A DNA stretch of 64,000 nt from Dryocola clanedunensis_A (GTDB taxonomy: Bacteria; Pseudomonadota; Gammaproteobacteria; Enterobacterales; Enterobacteriaceae). The translations under genes and the position numbers were made by a program. The notes beneath the pieces were generated by a model. That model saw nothing but the letters and a program-made list of their open reading frames with translations. It was not told the origin of the DNA and did no database searches. Shown one piece after another: positions 18,092 through 27,916 of the stretch. The DNA lies in the NCBI GenBank assembly GCA_038405435.1, contig JBBYHZ010000005.1. One strand, 5' to 3'. Positions within the stretch are counted from its first letter, which is position 1; each line of letters opens with the position of its first letter.

Positions 18092-18642
18092 ACGTGCTCC
18101 TCCGTTTTTCTTTTTGTAGCCATTTCTGGACGGTTGCTCAGCACTTCACCCATGCGGTCTTCACGACCCAGGTGGAAGGCAACAATCAGACCCGCCAGCA
18201 GCAGCATGGATGCCAGCTCAACGGCCAGAACGTATGGCCCGAACAGCGCGATACCGACCTGCTTGGCGTCAATTGCCGTGCCGTCGATGCCCTGGTCGTT
18301 AAGACCCAGAATCGCGTAAACCAGCACGGCCAGCAGGATGGCGGACAGCACGCCCGGCCCAATCCACAGCTGCGGCTTCAACCACTCGCGCTCCTGCTGC
18401 ACCACCGAGTTACCCAGGTTAAGCATCATGACCACGAAGACGAACAGCACCATGATGGCCCCGGCGTAAACGATAATCTCCAGCGCACCGGCAAAATACG
18501 CGCCGAGCGAGAAGAACACCCCGGCGATAGAGAGCAGAGAGATAATCAGATACAGCAGCGCATGCACCGGATTACTGTGCGTGATCACCCGCAGGGTGGT
18601 CAGGATCGCCACTAAGGCGCATATATAAAAAGCGAATTCCAT
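18088..18642 (-). CDS. nuoJ: NADH-quinone oxidoreductase subunit J
   Basis: NuoJ has 184 residues and five predicted helices in the membrane arm next to the quinone site. The conserved helix 3 with a pi-bulge is ALEIIVYAGAIMVLFVFVVM. It is 10 bases downstream of nuoI. Confidence 0.97.
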   Translation of the reverse strand: MEFAFYICALVAILTTLRVITHSNPVHALLYLIISLLSIAGVFFSLGAYFAGALEIIVYAGAIMVLFVFVVMMLNLGNSVVQQEREWLKPQLWIGPGVLSAILLAVLVYAILGLNDQGIDGTAIDAKQVGIALFGPYVLAVELASMLLLAGLIVAFHLGREDRMGEVLSNRPEMATKRKTEEHV

Positions 18643-18652
18643 TCCTGACTCC

Positions 18653-19195
18653 TTAAGGTAACAGGCCTTTGACGTCGATAGGCTTGGCTTCGTTTTCCGC
18701 TTCGCCCTTATCTTTGCCGTCGATTGCCATGCCTGCCATCCGGTAGAAGTTATATTCCGGGTATTTGCCCGGACCGGAAATCAGCAGGTCCTCTTTTTCG
18801 TAAACCAGATCCTGACGTTTAAACTCACCCAGTTCGAAATCCGGGGTCAGCTGAATCGCCGTTGTTGGACAGGCTTCTTCGCACAGGCCGCAGAAGATGC
18901 AGCGTGAGAAGTTAATGCGGAAGAATTCCGGATACCAGCGGCCGTCTTTGGTCTCTGCTTTTTGCAGAGAGATACAGCCAACCGGGCAGGCAACCGCACA
19001 CAGGTTACAGGCAACGCAACGCTCCTCGCCGTCCGGATCGCGCGTCAGCACGATACGGCCACGGTAGCGTGGCGGCAGATACACTGGTTCTTCCGGATAC
19101 ATCTGCGTTTCGCGTTTCGCGAAGGCGTGCAGACCGATCATCCAGATACTGCGTACCTGGGTGCCGAAACCAACCACTAACTCTTTCAATGTCAT
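18653..19195 (-). CDS. nuoI: NADH-quinone oxidoreductase subunit I
   Basis: NuoI carries two [4Fe-4S] clusters (N6a, N6b) in the connecting part of complex I. Both ferredoxin motifs are intact: CVACNLCAVACPVGCI and CIFCGLCEEACPTTAI. The N-terminal amphipathic helix binds the membrane arm. The length of 180 residues is normal. Confidence 0.98.
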   Translation of the reverse strand: MTLKELVVGFGTQVRSIWMIGLHAFAKRETQMYPEEPVYLPPRYRGRIVLTRDPDGEERCVACNLCAVACPVGCISLQKAETKDGRWYPEFFRINFSRCIFCGLCEEACPTTAIQLTPDFELGEFKRQDLVYEKEDLLISGPGKYPEYNFYRMAGMAIDGKDKGEAENEAKPIDVKGLLP

Positions 19196-19209
19196 GGTTT
19201 TTTCACCCC

Positions 19210-20187
19210 TTATGGTGCCTGATAGAGAATGACCGCGGCGGTCACCAGCAAGTTGACAAGCGTCAGCGGCAGGCAGATTTTCCAGCCAAACGACATCACC
19301 TGGTCATAACGAGGACGAGGCAGCGCTGCGCGAATCAAAATGAACATCATCATGAAGAACGCGGTTTTCAGCGCGAACCAGATGAACGGTGGTAACCACG
19401 GGCCATTCCAGCCACCAAAGAACAGCGTCACAATCATGGCGGAGACGGTGACGATACCGATGTATTCACCCACGAAGAACAGACCGAATTTCATACCAGA
19501 ATATTCAATGTGGTAGCCATCGGCCAGTTCCTGCTCGGCTTCCGGTTGGTCAAACGGGTGACGGTGACACACCGCCACGCCCGCAATCGCAAAGGTTATA
19601 AAGCCAAAGAACTGCGGGATGACGTTCCACAGGTGCGCCTGGTTGTTGACGATATCGCCCATATTGAACGAACCGGCCTGAGCAACCACGCCCATCAGGG
19701 AAAGACCAAGGAACACTTCGTAGCTCAGCGTCTGCGCGGATGCACGCATTGCGCCCAGCAGGGAGTATTTGTTGTTACTTGACCAGCCCGCGAACAGCAC
19801 GGCGTAAACCGCGAGGCCTGCCATCATCAGGAAGAACAGGATACCGATGTTCAGATCCGCAACCACCCAGCTCGGGCTGACCGGCACGATAGCAAAGGCC
19901 AGCAGCAGCGAGGTGAAGGCGATCATCGGTGCCAGAGTAAAGATCACGCGATCCGCGAAGCGCGGAACCCAGTCCTCTTTAAAGAACATCTTGATCATGT
20001 CGGCAACCAGCTGGAGCGAGCCGCCCCAGCCAACGCGGTTTGGTCCATAACGGTTCTGGAACAGACCGAGCAGACGACGTTCACCGAAACTCATGAACGC
20101 GCCGCAGGTGACGACAACCAGCAGGATAACCACCGCTTTGAGGATGGTAAGCAGAATGTCGATAACATCCGGTGTTAACCAACTCAT
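19210..20187 (-). CDS. nuoH: NADH-quinone oxidoreductase subunit H
   Basis: NuoH anchors the peripheral arm and forms part of the quinone chamber and the E-channel (325 residues, eight helices). Signatures are ERRLLGLFQNRYGPNRVGWG near the N terminus and PFDQPEAEQELADGYHIEYS, which holds conserved acidic residues. It overlaps nuoG by four bases. Confidence 0.97.
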   Translation of the reverse strand: MSWLTPDVIDILLTILKAVVILLVVVTCGAFMSFGERRLLGLFQNRYGPNRVGWGGSLQLVADMIKMFFKEDWVPRFADRVIFTLAPMIAFTSLLLAFAIVPVSPSWVVADLNIGILFFLMMAGLAVYAVLFAGWSSNNKYSLLGAMRASAQTLSYEVFLGLSLMGVVAQAGSFNMGDIVNNQAHLWNVIPQFFGFITFAIAGVAVCHRHPFDQPEAEQELADGYHIEYSGMKFGLFFVGEYIGIVTVSAMIVTLFFGGWNGPWLPPFIWFALKTAFFMMMFILIRAALPRPRYDQVMSFGWKICLPLTLVNLLVTAAVILYQAP

Positions 20188-22907
20188 TGCGCAGCCTCCT
20201 GCAGATTTTCAAGACGGGCACCGGCCAGTACCGGGGCAATGCCAGGCATGCCCATTGGCAGACCAACCTGCCCTGCTACCAGACCTTCGGACAGCTGCAG
20301 CGGCAAGCTCAGCGTCTGGCCTTCGTAGCTGAAGGAGATCAGCTGACCGGCATTCACGCCAAGCTTCGCGGCGTCTGCCGGGTTGAGAGTAATGTGTGGT
20401 GTGACCATACGGCTCTGGAAGACAGGAGAACGCTGGGACATCTCGTCGCTACCGAACAGGTGGTAGTACGGCGCGATACGCCATTTGCCTTCTTCTGCCT
20501 GGAAGCTTTCCGGCACGGTAGCGAAGAAATCGATCCCCGTGTCCGCTGCTTCAATCAGACGCACGCCCGGATCGCCGTGGCGCAGCTTGCCGCCCACTTC
20601 GGCCTGGAATTTGTTCCATGCCTGCGGTGAGTTCCAGCCTGGTGCCCATGCGAACGGGATCTGCTGGCGGTCGGCCAGCGGGCTGTTGTTCCCTTCCATA
20701 GAGAAGGCGAACATCGTGTCTTTATCCTGCGGCTGACGCGGCTCATGTACGCTGATATTAGCGCGCATGGCCGTACGACCGCTTGAGCGGATAGGAGAAC
20801 GAGCCAGTTTCTGACCGCGAATACGGAAGCTTGCGTCCGGCGCGGCATCTTTAATACCGGCCAGCTGCGGCAGCGCTTTCACGCAGGCGTCGATAACGTG
20901 ATCGAGCTGCGTCCAGTCCACTTCACGGCTCAGCACAGTGCTGTGCAGCGAGTGCAGCCAGCGCCAGCTTTCGAGCATCGCCACGTTTTTGTCGTAGTAG
21001 GCCGGGTCGTAAACCTGGAAGAAGCGCTGGGCGCGACCTTCGTTGTTGACGACCGTGCCGTCGCTTTCCGCAAAGCTTGCGGTTGAGAGCACCAGATGCG
21101 CTTTGTCCATGATCGCCGTACGCTGATGGTCGATGACCAGAACCAGCGGTGCTTTAGACAATGCTGCATCAACGCGAGCGGCTGAAGCATGACGGTGAAG
21201 ATCGTTTTCCAGCACCACAACCGCATCGGCCGCGCCGCTTTCCAGCTCGCTCAGCGCCTCTTCAAGAGAGCCGCCGCCAATCATGCCCAGACCAACGCTG
21301 TTCACGGCGCGGGCAATCATGGTGATACCCACATCGGCACCGCGACCTTTCAGCGCTTTCGCAACGTTCGCCGCAGCCTGAATCACCGCTTCGCTGCCTG
21401 AGTTAGTCCCGGAAACGATAAGTGGCTTCTTCGCACCCGCCAGCGCCTGAACAATCACGTCGACCTTGTTTTTCAGGTCGCGATCCAGTTCGACTGCCGG
21501 AGAGTTGCTGTCCAGCGCGTTGGCAATCGCAAAGCCCAGGCGGGCCTGATCTTCAACCGGTGCGCGGTAGGTCCATGCTGCGATGTCATCCAGGCGGGTG
21601 TTATCCACGTTGGTAACAAACAGCGGATGCTTAGCGTGCTGGCCGATGTTCATGATTGCCGCGATCTGCCAGTCAGCCACTTTCTGTGCTGCTGCCATTT
21701 CACGTGCTTTGCCTTTCACTGCCTGACGAATCGCCAGCGCGGCGCGAGCGCCGGTCTGAGTGACATCTTCACCCAGAATCAGTACCGCATCGTAGGATTC
21801 GATTTCACGCAGCGCAGGGGTATGAACTCCGCTTTCGCGCAGCACTTTAAGCATCAGCTGCAGGCGAGCCTGCTCCCCTGCCGCAATGCCGGTATAGAAG
21901 TTGGCGGCACCCACCAGCTCACGCAGCGCGAAGTTGCTTTCAACGCTGGCACGCGGGGAGCCGATACCGATAACCTTCTTCGACTGGCGCAGAATATCTG
22001 CCGCGCCCTGCATCGCCTGTTCGGCGTTCAGGGTAATCAAATCGTCGCCACGGCGCTGAATTGGCTGGCGTGGACGGTCTTTCAGGTTCACATAGCCATA
22101 GCCGAAACGACCGCGGTCACAGAGGAAGTAGTGGTTGACCGTGCCGTTGTAGCGGTTTTCGATACGACGCAGTTCACCGTAACGTTCGCCCGGGCTGGTA
22201 TTACAGCCCAGAGAGCACTGCTGGCAGATGCTCGGTGCGAACTGCATATCCCACTTACGGTTGTAACGCTCGGAGTGAGTTTTGTCGGTGAAAACGCCTG
22301 TCGGGCAAATCTCTACCAGGTTGCCGGAGAACTCGCTTTCCAGCGTGCCGTCTTCCGGGCGACCGAAGTAGACGTTGTCGTGAGCGCCGTAGACGCCCAG
22401 ATCTTTGCCGTCTGCATAATCTTTGTAGTAACGCACGCAGCGGTAGCAGGCGATACAGCGGTTCATTTCGTGAGAGATGAACGGGCCGAGATCCTGATTG
22501 CGGTGCGTACGCTTGGTGAAACGATAGCGGCGGAAGCTATGACCGGTCATCACGGTCATATCCTGCAGGTGGCAGTTGCCGCCCTCTTCACAGACCGGAC
22601 AGTCGTGCGGGTGGTTGGTCATCAGCCACTCCACAACGCTCTCGCGGAACTGCTTCGCTTCGCCGTCATCAATAGAGATGAACGTACCGTCTGAAGCCGG
22701 TGTCATACAGGACATCACCAGGCGACCACGGGTATCTTCTGCGTTCTGATATTGCTTCACCGCACACTGGCGGCAAGCACCGACGCTGCCCAGCGCCGGG
22801 TGCCAGCAAAAATAAGGAATATCGAGCCCAAGGGAGAGACAAGCCTCTAGCAGGTTGTCGGCCCCGTTGACCTCATATTCTTTGCCGTCTACATGAATCG
22901 TAGCCAT
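20184..22907 (-). CDS. nuoG: NADH-quinone oxidoreductase subunit G
   Basis: NuoG, about 907 residues, is the largest peripheral-arm subunit. The N-terminal [2Fe-2S] site (N1b) lies in IPYFCWHPALGSVGACRQC. Next come a His-ligated [4Fe-4S] site (HDCPVCEEGGNCHLQD), two more clusters (CIACYRCVRYY) and the N7-type cluster (CQQCSLGCNTSP). The rest is a molybdopterin-oxidoreductase-like domain. ATG 22907 (MATIHVDGKEYEVN) is chosen over 22916 by similarity to E. coli. Confidence 0.96.
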   Translation of the reverse strand: MATIHVDGKEYEVNGADNLLEACLSLGLDIPYFCWHPALGSVGACRQCAVKQYQNAEDTRGRLVMSCMTPASDGTFISIDDGEAKQFRESVVEWLMTNHPHDCPVCEEGGNCHLQDMTVMTGHSFRRYRFTKRTHRNQDLGPFISHEMNRCIACYRCVRYYKDYADGKDLGVYGAHDNVYFGRPEDGTLESEFSGNLVEICPTGVFTDKTHSERYNRKWDMQFAPSICQQCSLGCNTSPGERYGELRRIENRYNGTVNHYFLCDRGRFGYGYVNLKDRPRQPIQRRGDDLITLNAEQAMQGAADILRQSKKVIGIGSPRASVESNFALRELVGAANFYTGIAAGEQARLQLMLKVLRESGVHTPALREIESYDAVLILGEDVTQTGARAALAIRQAVKGKAREMAAAQKVADWQIAAIMNIGQHAKHPLFVTNVDNTRLDDIAAWTYRAPVEDQARLGFAIANALDSNSPAVELDRDLKNKVDVIVQALAGAKKPLIVSGTNSGSEAVIQAAANVAKALKGRGADVGITMIARAVNSVGLGMIGGGSLEEALSELESGAADAVVVLENDLHRHASAARVDAALSKAPLVLVIDHQRTAIMDKAHLVLSTASFAESDGTVVNNEGRAQRFFQVYDPAYYDKNVAMLESWRWLHSLHSTVLSREVDWTQLDHVIDACVKALPQLAGIKDAAPDASFRIRGQKLARSPIRSSGRTAMRANISVHEPRQPQDKDTMFAFSMEGNNSPLADRQQIPFAWAPGWNSPQAWNKFQAEVGGKLRHGDPGVRLIEAADTGIDFFATVPESFQAEEGKWRIAPYYHLFGSDEMSQRSPVFQSRMVTPHITLNPADAAKLGVNAGQLISFSYEGQTLSLPLQLSEGLVAGQVGLPMGMPGIAPVLAGARLENLQEAAQ

Positions 22908-22987
22908 AGTCAGCATGCTTCCAGTTGGCCTGAGTAATCTCAGGCGTTAATCAAAAATTCTTGTGCGACCTTCACCGCCCGTTTTAC

Positions 22988-23024
22988 TCCCTCGCCCCTT
23001 TGGGGAGAGGGCCGGGGTGAGGGG
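22988..23024. repeat. GC-rich palindromic element in the nuoF-nuoG spacer
   Basis: The segment runs CCCTCGCCCC, TTT, GGGGAGAGGG, CCGGGGTGAGGGG. Its halves are complementary (CCCTC..CCCC with GGGG..GAGGG), so the mRNA would fold strongly here. Similar REP-like units are dispersed in many enteric genomes. It lies in a 122-base gap that most nuo junctions lack. Confidence 0.7.
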
Positions 23025-23029
23025 CCATA

Positions 23030-24376
23030 TCACCAGCGCGTTTTTAACAGGTTCGGCTGAATGCCACCGATGGCACGCAGATTTCCGAGATCCTGTTTGG
23101 CAATGCCTGCTTCGAATTCTTCGCGGAAATATTTAATCGCACTCTGCAATGGCTCAACCGCGCCCGGCGCGTGTGCACAGAAGGTTTTACCCGGACCGAG
23201 GAAACGACACAGCTGCTCGAGCGTTTCGATATCCCCAGGCTGGCCTTCGCCACGCTCCAGCGCGCGCAGAATTTTTACGCTCCACGGCAGGCCGTCACGG
23301 CAGGGTGTACACCAGCCGCAGGATTCACGGGCAAAGAACTCTTCCAGGTTACGCACCAGCGGCACCATGCCAATTTCATGGTCTACGGCCATCGCCAGCG
23401 CCGTACCCAGACGGCTGCCCGCTTTACCGATGCTTTCAAATTCCATCGGCAGGTCAAGGTGAGATTCGGTCAGGAAGTCTGTCCCTGCCCCACCCGGCTG
23501 CCAGGCTTTGAATTTCAGTCCGTCGCGCATGCCGCCGGCATAATCTTCCAGGATTTCACGTGCGGTAGTCCCGAACGGTAATTCCCAGACGCCTGGATTT
23601 TTCACGCGGCCTGAGAAGCCCATCAGCTTAGTGCCAGCGTCTTTGCTTAGCCCGCCGCCAATGCCCTGGTACCACTCAACGCCATCCGCCAGAATCGCCG
23701 GGACGTTACACAGCGTTTCAACGTTGTTGACGCAGGTTGGTTTGCCCCAGACGCCGCTTGAAGCAGGGAAAGGTGGTTTTGAACGTGGGTTCGCGCGGCG
23801 GCCTTCCAGGGAGTTAATCAGCGCGGTTTCTTCACCGCAGATATAACGCCCGGCACCGGTGTGCACGATCAGCTCAAAATCAAAACCAGACCCGAGAACG
23901 TTTTTACCAAGCAGGCCCGCTTCGGTCGCTTCTGCAATGGCACGGCGCAGGTTCGCTGCCGCTTCAATGTACTCGCCGCGCAGGAAGATGTAGCCGCGAT
24001 AAGCTTTCAGCGCGAATGCGGAAATCAGCATACCTTCCACCAGCAGGTGCGGCAGCTGTTCCATCAGCAGGCGGTCTTTATAGGTGCCCGGCTCCATTTC
24101 ATCGGCGTTACACAGCAGGTAACGGATGTTCATGGATTCGTCTTTCGGCATCAGGCTCCACTTCAGACCAGTGGAGAAGCCCGCGCCGCCGCGGCCCTTC
24201 AGGCCCGCGTCTTTTACGGCGTTAACGATGTCGTCCGGCGCCATACCGGTTAATGCTTTACGCGCACCTTCATAACCGTTTTTGCTGCGATATTCATCCA
24301 GCCACACCGGCTGTTTGTCATCGCGCAACCGCCAGGTCAGCGGATGGGTTTCGGCAGTACGAATAATCGTCTTCAT
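23030..24376 (-). CDS. nuoF: NADH-quinone oxidoreductase subunit F (NADH- and FMN-binding)
   Basis: NuoF is the site of NADH oxidation. The FMN/NADH-binding Gly-rich segment is LKGRGGAGFSTGLKWSLMP near residue 60, followed by YICGEETALINSLEGRR. The C-terminal part has the N3 [4Fe-4S] cluster with ESCGWCTPCRDG and a distant Cys in GKTFCAHAPG. Its 448 residues are close to E. coli's 445. It overlaps nuoE by four bases. Confidence 0.97.
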   Translation of the reverse strand: MKTIIRTAETHPLTWRLRDDKQPVWLDEYRSKNGYEGARKALTGMAPDDIVNAVKDAGLKGRGGAGFSTGLKWSLMPKDESMNIRYLLCNADEMEPGTYKDRLLMEQLPHLLVEGMLISAFALKAYRGYIFLRGEYIEAAANLRRAIAEATEAGLLGKNVLGSGFDFELIVHTGAGRYICGEETALINSLEGRRANPRSKPPFPASSGVWGKPTCVNNVETLCNVPAILADGVEWYQGIGGGLSKDAGTKLMGFSGRVKNPGVWELPFGTTAREILEDYAGGMRDGLKFKAWQPGGAGTDFLTESHLDLPMEFESIGKAGSRLGTALAMAVDHEIGMVPLVRNLEEFFARESCGWCTPCRDGLPWSVKILRALERGEGQPGDIETLEQLCRFLGPGKTFCAHAPGAVEPLQSAIKYFREEFEAGIAKQDLGNLRAIGGIQPNLLKTRW

Positions 24377-24873
24377 TTATACTGCTCCAGCAGGTCAGGG
24401 ATCGCTTCCGGCGTCAGATGGCTGTGAGTATCGTCATCAATCATCATGGTCGGCCCTTTGTCGCAGTTGCCCAGACAGCAGGTCGGCAGCAGGGTAAAGC
24501 GACCATCAAACGTGGTCTGGCCCGGTTTGATATTCAGCTTCGCTTCGATAGCGGACTGAATGCCCTGGTAGCCCGTGATGTGGCAAACCACGCTGTCGCA
24601 GTAGCGAATCACGTGGCGGCCCACCGGCTGGCGGAAAATCTGGCTGTAGAAGGTGGCAACGCCTTCGACGTCGCTGGCAGGGATGCCCAGCACGTCAGCG
24701 ATGGCGTAAATTGCCCCGTCCGGCACCCAGCCACGCTGCTTCTGAACGATCTTCAGCGCTTCGATGGACGCGGCGCGAGCATCTTCATAATGGTGTTTTT
24801 CGTGCTCGATCGCTTCACGCTCAGCCGCACTCAGCTCGAAAGCTTCGGTTTGTGGTTGTTGATTCTCGTGCAT
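24373..24873 (-). CDS. nuoE: NADH-quinone oxidoreductase subunit E
   Basis: NuoE has 166 residues and a thioredoxin-like C-terminal domain that binds the N1a [2Fe-2S] cluster. The ligands are expected in YCDSVVCHITGYQ and LPTCCLGNCDKGPTMMI. The N-terminal helical part packs on NuoF. It is two bases downstream of nuoCD. Confidence 0.97.
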   Translation of the reverse strand: MHENQQPQTEAFELSAAEREAIEHEKHHYEDARAASIEALKIVQKQRGWVPDGAIYAIADVLGIPASDVEGVATFYSQIFRQPVGRHVIRYCDSVVCHITGYQGIQSAIEAKLNIKPGQTTFDGRFTLLPTCCLGNCDKGPTMMIDDDTHSHLTPEAIPDLLEQYK

Positions 24874-24875
24874 AG

Positions 24876-26675
24876 TTAGCGGTCCACATCTGACATGACA
24901 AAATCGATACTACCCAGATAGACAATCAGGTCAGAGACCAGGCTGCCGCGGATCGCCGCCGGGATTTGCTGCAGGTGCGCAAAGCTCGGGGTACGAATGC
25001 GGGTACGGTAGCTCATGGTGCTGCCGTCGCTGGTCAGGTAGTAACTGTTAATCCCCTTGGTTGCCTCAATCATCTGGAAGGATTCGTTGGCCGGCATGAC
25101 CGGGCCCCAGGAAACCTGCAGGAAGTGAGTAATCAGGGTCTCGATATGCTGTAGCGTGCGCTCTTTCGGCGGCGGCGTGGTCAGCGGATGATCCGCCTTG
25201 AACGGGCCAGCAGGCATGTTTTTCAGGCACTGGTCAAGAATACGCAGGCTCTGGCGCAGCTCTTCTACCTTCAGCATCACGCGGGTATAGCAGTCGCTCA
25301 CGCCACCGCCGACCGGGATTTCGAAGTCGAAGTTTTCATAGCCAGAGTAAGGGCGGGCTTTACGGATATCGAAGTCGATACCGGTGGCGCGCAGGCCAGC
25401 ACCGGTGGTGCCCCACTCCAGCGCTTCTTTCTTGCCGTAAGCGGCAACGCCCTGGGAACGGCCTTTCAGAATGGTGTTACGCAGCGCGGCTTTCTCGTAG
25501 GAATCCAGACGCTTCGGCATCCACTCGAGGAACTCTTTCAGCAGGCGCTCCCAGCCGTTCGGCAGGTCGTGTGCCACACCGCCGATGCGGAACCAGGCCG
25601 GGTGCATACGGAAGCCGGTAATAGCTTCAACCAGATCGTAGATTTTCTGACGGTCGGTGAACGCGAAGAATACCGGCGTCATCGCCCCAACGTCCTGAAT
25701 GAACGTGGAGATATACAGCAGGTGGCTGTTGATACGGAACAGTTCGGAGAGCATGACGCGGATGACGTCAACGCGTTCTGGCACCTTGATGCCCGCCAGT
25801 TTCTCAACGGCCAGCACGTATGGCATTTCGTTCACGCAGCCGCCGAGATACTCGATACGGTCGGTGTAAGGAATGTAGCTGTGCCAGGACTGGCGCTCGC
25901 CCATTTTCTCAGCGCCACGGTGGTGGTAGCCGATATCCGGTACGCAGTCGACAATCTCTTCACCGTCGAGCTGCAGGATGATGCGGAACGCACCGTGCGC
26001 GGACGGGTGGTTTGGCCCCAGGTTCAGGAACATGAAGTCTTCATGTTCGCTGCTGCGCTTCATGCCCCAGTCTTCAGGCTTGAAGGTCAGCGCTTCCATT
26101 TCCAGATCTTCTTTCTGTTTGGTTAACTCAAACGGATCGAATTCGGTGGCGCGAGCCGGGTAGTCTTTACGCAGCGGGTGCCCTTCCCACGTTGGCGGCA
26201 TCATGATGCGCGTCAGGTGCGGGTGGCCGGTAAAGGTGATGCCAAACATTTCCCAGGTTTCACGCTCGTACCAGTTGGCGTTCGGGAAGAGTTTGGTGAT
26301 TGTCGGCACGTTCAGATCGTTTTCTGAGAAGGCCACCTTGAGCATGATGTCGCGGTTGCGATCGATAGAAATCAGGTGGTAGAAAACGGAAAAATCCGCG
26401 GCCGGTAAACCGTCGCGGTGAGTTCTGAGACGCTCGTCCATGCCATGTAAGTCGAACAACATGACATAAGGCTTCGGCAATCTTTTCAGGAAATCGATAA
26501 CTTCCAGTAGCTGTTCACGCTTGACCCAGACGACCGGGACCCCGGTGCGGGTTGGCTGAACGCTGAAGGCATCCGGCCCAAAACGGTTACGCAGTTCGCC
26601 AATTACCGGGTCATCCAGATGATCCCTTGTCTGCCAGGCTGGCAGGGCGGCGTCTTGCGCGGTTAAATCGGTCAT
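24876..26675 (-). CDS. nuoC: NADH-quinone oxidoreductase fused subunits C and D
   Basis: This is a single polypeptide joining the NuoC (30-kDa, N-terminal about 190 residues) and NuoD (49-kDa, C-terminal about 400 residues) modules, as usual in enterics; it is often called nuoCD. The NuoC signature is ERETWEMFGITFTGHPHLTR. The NuoD part holds LGPNHPSAHGAFR and IGYHHRGAEKMGE, the quinone-site His region. ATG 26675 (MTDLTAQ) has GGTGAG upstream; an in-frame ATG at 26687 adds four residues. Confidence 0.96.
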   Translation of the reverse strand: MTDLTAQDAALPAWQTRDHLDDPVIGELRNRFGPDAFSVQPTRTGVPVVWVKREQLLEVIDFLKRLPKPYVMLFDLHGMDERLRTHRDGLPAADFSVFYHLISIDRNRDIMLKVAFSENDLNVPTITKLFPNANWYERETWEMFGITFTGHPHLTRIMMPPTWEGHPLRKDYPARATEFDPFELTKQKEDLEMEALTFKPEDWGMKRSSEHEDFMFLNLGPNHPSAHGAFRIILQLDGEEIVDCVPDIGYHHRGAEKMGERQSWHSYIPYTDRIEYLGGCVNEMPYVLAVEKLAGIKVPERVDVIRVMLSELFRINSHLLYISTFIQDVGAMTPVFFAFTDRQKIYDLVEAITGFRMHPAWFRIGGVAHDLPNGWERLLKEFLEWMPKRLDSYEKAALRNTILKGRSQGVAAYGKKEALEWGTTGAGLRATGIDFDIRKARPYSGYENFDFEIPVGGGVSDCYTRVMLKVEELRQSLRILDQCLKNMPAGPFKADHPLTTPPPKERTLQHIETLITHFLQVSWGPVMPANESFQMIEATKGINSYYLTSDGSTMSYRTRIRTPSFAHLQQIPAAIRGSLVSDLIVYLGSIDFVMSDVDR

Positions 26676-26776
26676 ATTTCTCACCATTGCAAATGGTTCT
26701 GTGGTGACTGTCGGCCAGCAGCTCCGCGCTAATATTATTGATATGCGAAGCAGTGTTTGCTGGCTACAGGCGCAAA

Positions 26777-27454
26777 TTAAATCTCGTCTGGCGACCTCAG
26801 ATTGGTCACAGCAATTCGCTCGCCGCGCTTACGCTCGCGCTCGGACTGCATGTTGGCGCGGTAAACGCCCTGATCGCCAACAACCCACGACAGCGGGCGG
26901 CGCTCTTTACCAATCGATTCCTGCAGCAGCATCAGCGCCTGCATATAGGCTTCTGGACGCGGCGGGCAGCCCGGGATGTAGACGTCAACCGGCAGGAATT
27001 TATCCACGCCCTGCACGACGGAGTAGATGTCGTACATGCCGCCTGAGTTGGCGCAGGCACCCATGGAGATTACCCATTTTGGCTCAAGCATCTGGTCGTA
27101 AAGGCGCTGAATAACCGGTGCCATTTTGGTGAAGCAGGTCCCGGCGATAACCATCAGGTCAGCCTGACGAGGAGACGCGCGCAGTACTTCTGCACCAAAA
27201 CGGGCCACGTCATGCACGGCGGTAAACGAGGTCACCATCTCTACGTAGCAGCAAGAAAGGCCAAAGTTATATGGCCAAATTGAGTTTTTACGTCCCCAGT
27301 TAACCATGTCGTGCATGGCATGCTCGAGCTTGCCCATGTACACGCTACGGTTAATTTCTGCGTCCAGTGGATCGGTAACGATTTCCTGTTTTTGCAGGGG
27401 ATAACGGTCATTCTCACCGTTGTTGGGGTCTATGCGGGTGAGCGTATAGTCCAT
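26777..27454 (-). CDS. nuoB: NADH-quinone oxidoreductase subunit B
   Basis: NuoB holds the terminal [4Fe-4S] cluster N2 that reduces quinone. The tandem Cys pair is in FGLSCCYVEMV, the others in AGTCFTKMAP and YIPGCPPRPEAY. The protein has 225 residues; the segment GKLEHAMHDMVNWG is four residues longer than in E. coli K-12. A 101-base gap separates it from nuoCD. Confidence 0.97.
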   Translation of the reverse strand: MDYTLTRIDPNNGENDRYPLQKQEIVTDPLDAEINRSVYMGKLEHAMHDMVNWGRKNSIWPYNFGLSCCYVEMVTSFTAVHDVARFGAEVLRASPRQADLMVIAGTCFTKMAPVIQRLYDQMLEPKWVISMGACANSGGMYDIYSVVQGVDKFLPVDVYIPGCPPRPEAYMQALMLLQESIGKERRPLSWVVGDQGVYRANMQSERERKRGERIAVTNLRSPDEI

Positions 27455-27469
27455 CTTATTGCCTCGCTG

Positions 27470-27916
27470 TTACTGCGTATGACGGTTAGTGAGACTGTCG
27501 GTTTCCGGGTTGATTTGCTCACGGCGCGAACGCGCAGGAGTCCAATCGAGCGCGCCAATACGCACCAGATACACCAGACCAGCCAGTAGCACTAAAATGA
27601 AAATTGCGGCTTCCGCGAAACCAATCCAGCCACTTTCCCGAATGGAAGTAGACCACGCATAGAGATACAGGGCTTCCACGTCGAAGATAACGAAGAACAT
27701 GGCCACCAGGTAAAACTTAGCGGAAAGGCGTAAACGCGCGGTACCAACGGAGTCAATACCTGACTCGAAGGGGGTATTCTTGTGCCGGCCCTTGGCTCTC
27801 CCGCCGAGGAACCATGCCCCGAGCAGCATTACGCAACACAGGCCAACGGCAACAATAAGAAAGACAGCGAACGCCCAGTGATGAGCGATAACTTCAGTGG
27901 TTGTTGACATACTCAT
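27470..27916 (-). CDS. nuoA: NADH-quinone oxidoreductase subunit A
   Basis: NuoA is a three-helix membrane subunit of 148 residues near the quinone site. The conserved loop PFESGIDSVGTARLRLSAKF and the helix FYLVAMFFVIFDVEALYLYAW are present. It is the first gene of the operon; the long upstream region contains its promoter. Confidence 0.97.
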   Translation of the reverse strand: MSMSTTTEVIAHHWAFAVFLIVAVGLCCVMLLGAWFLGGRAKGRHKNTPFESGIDSVGTARLRLSAKFYLVAMFFVIFDVEALYLYAWSTSIRESGWIGFAEAAIFILVLLAGLVYLVRIGALDWTPARSRREQINPETDSLTNRHTQ

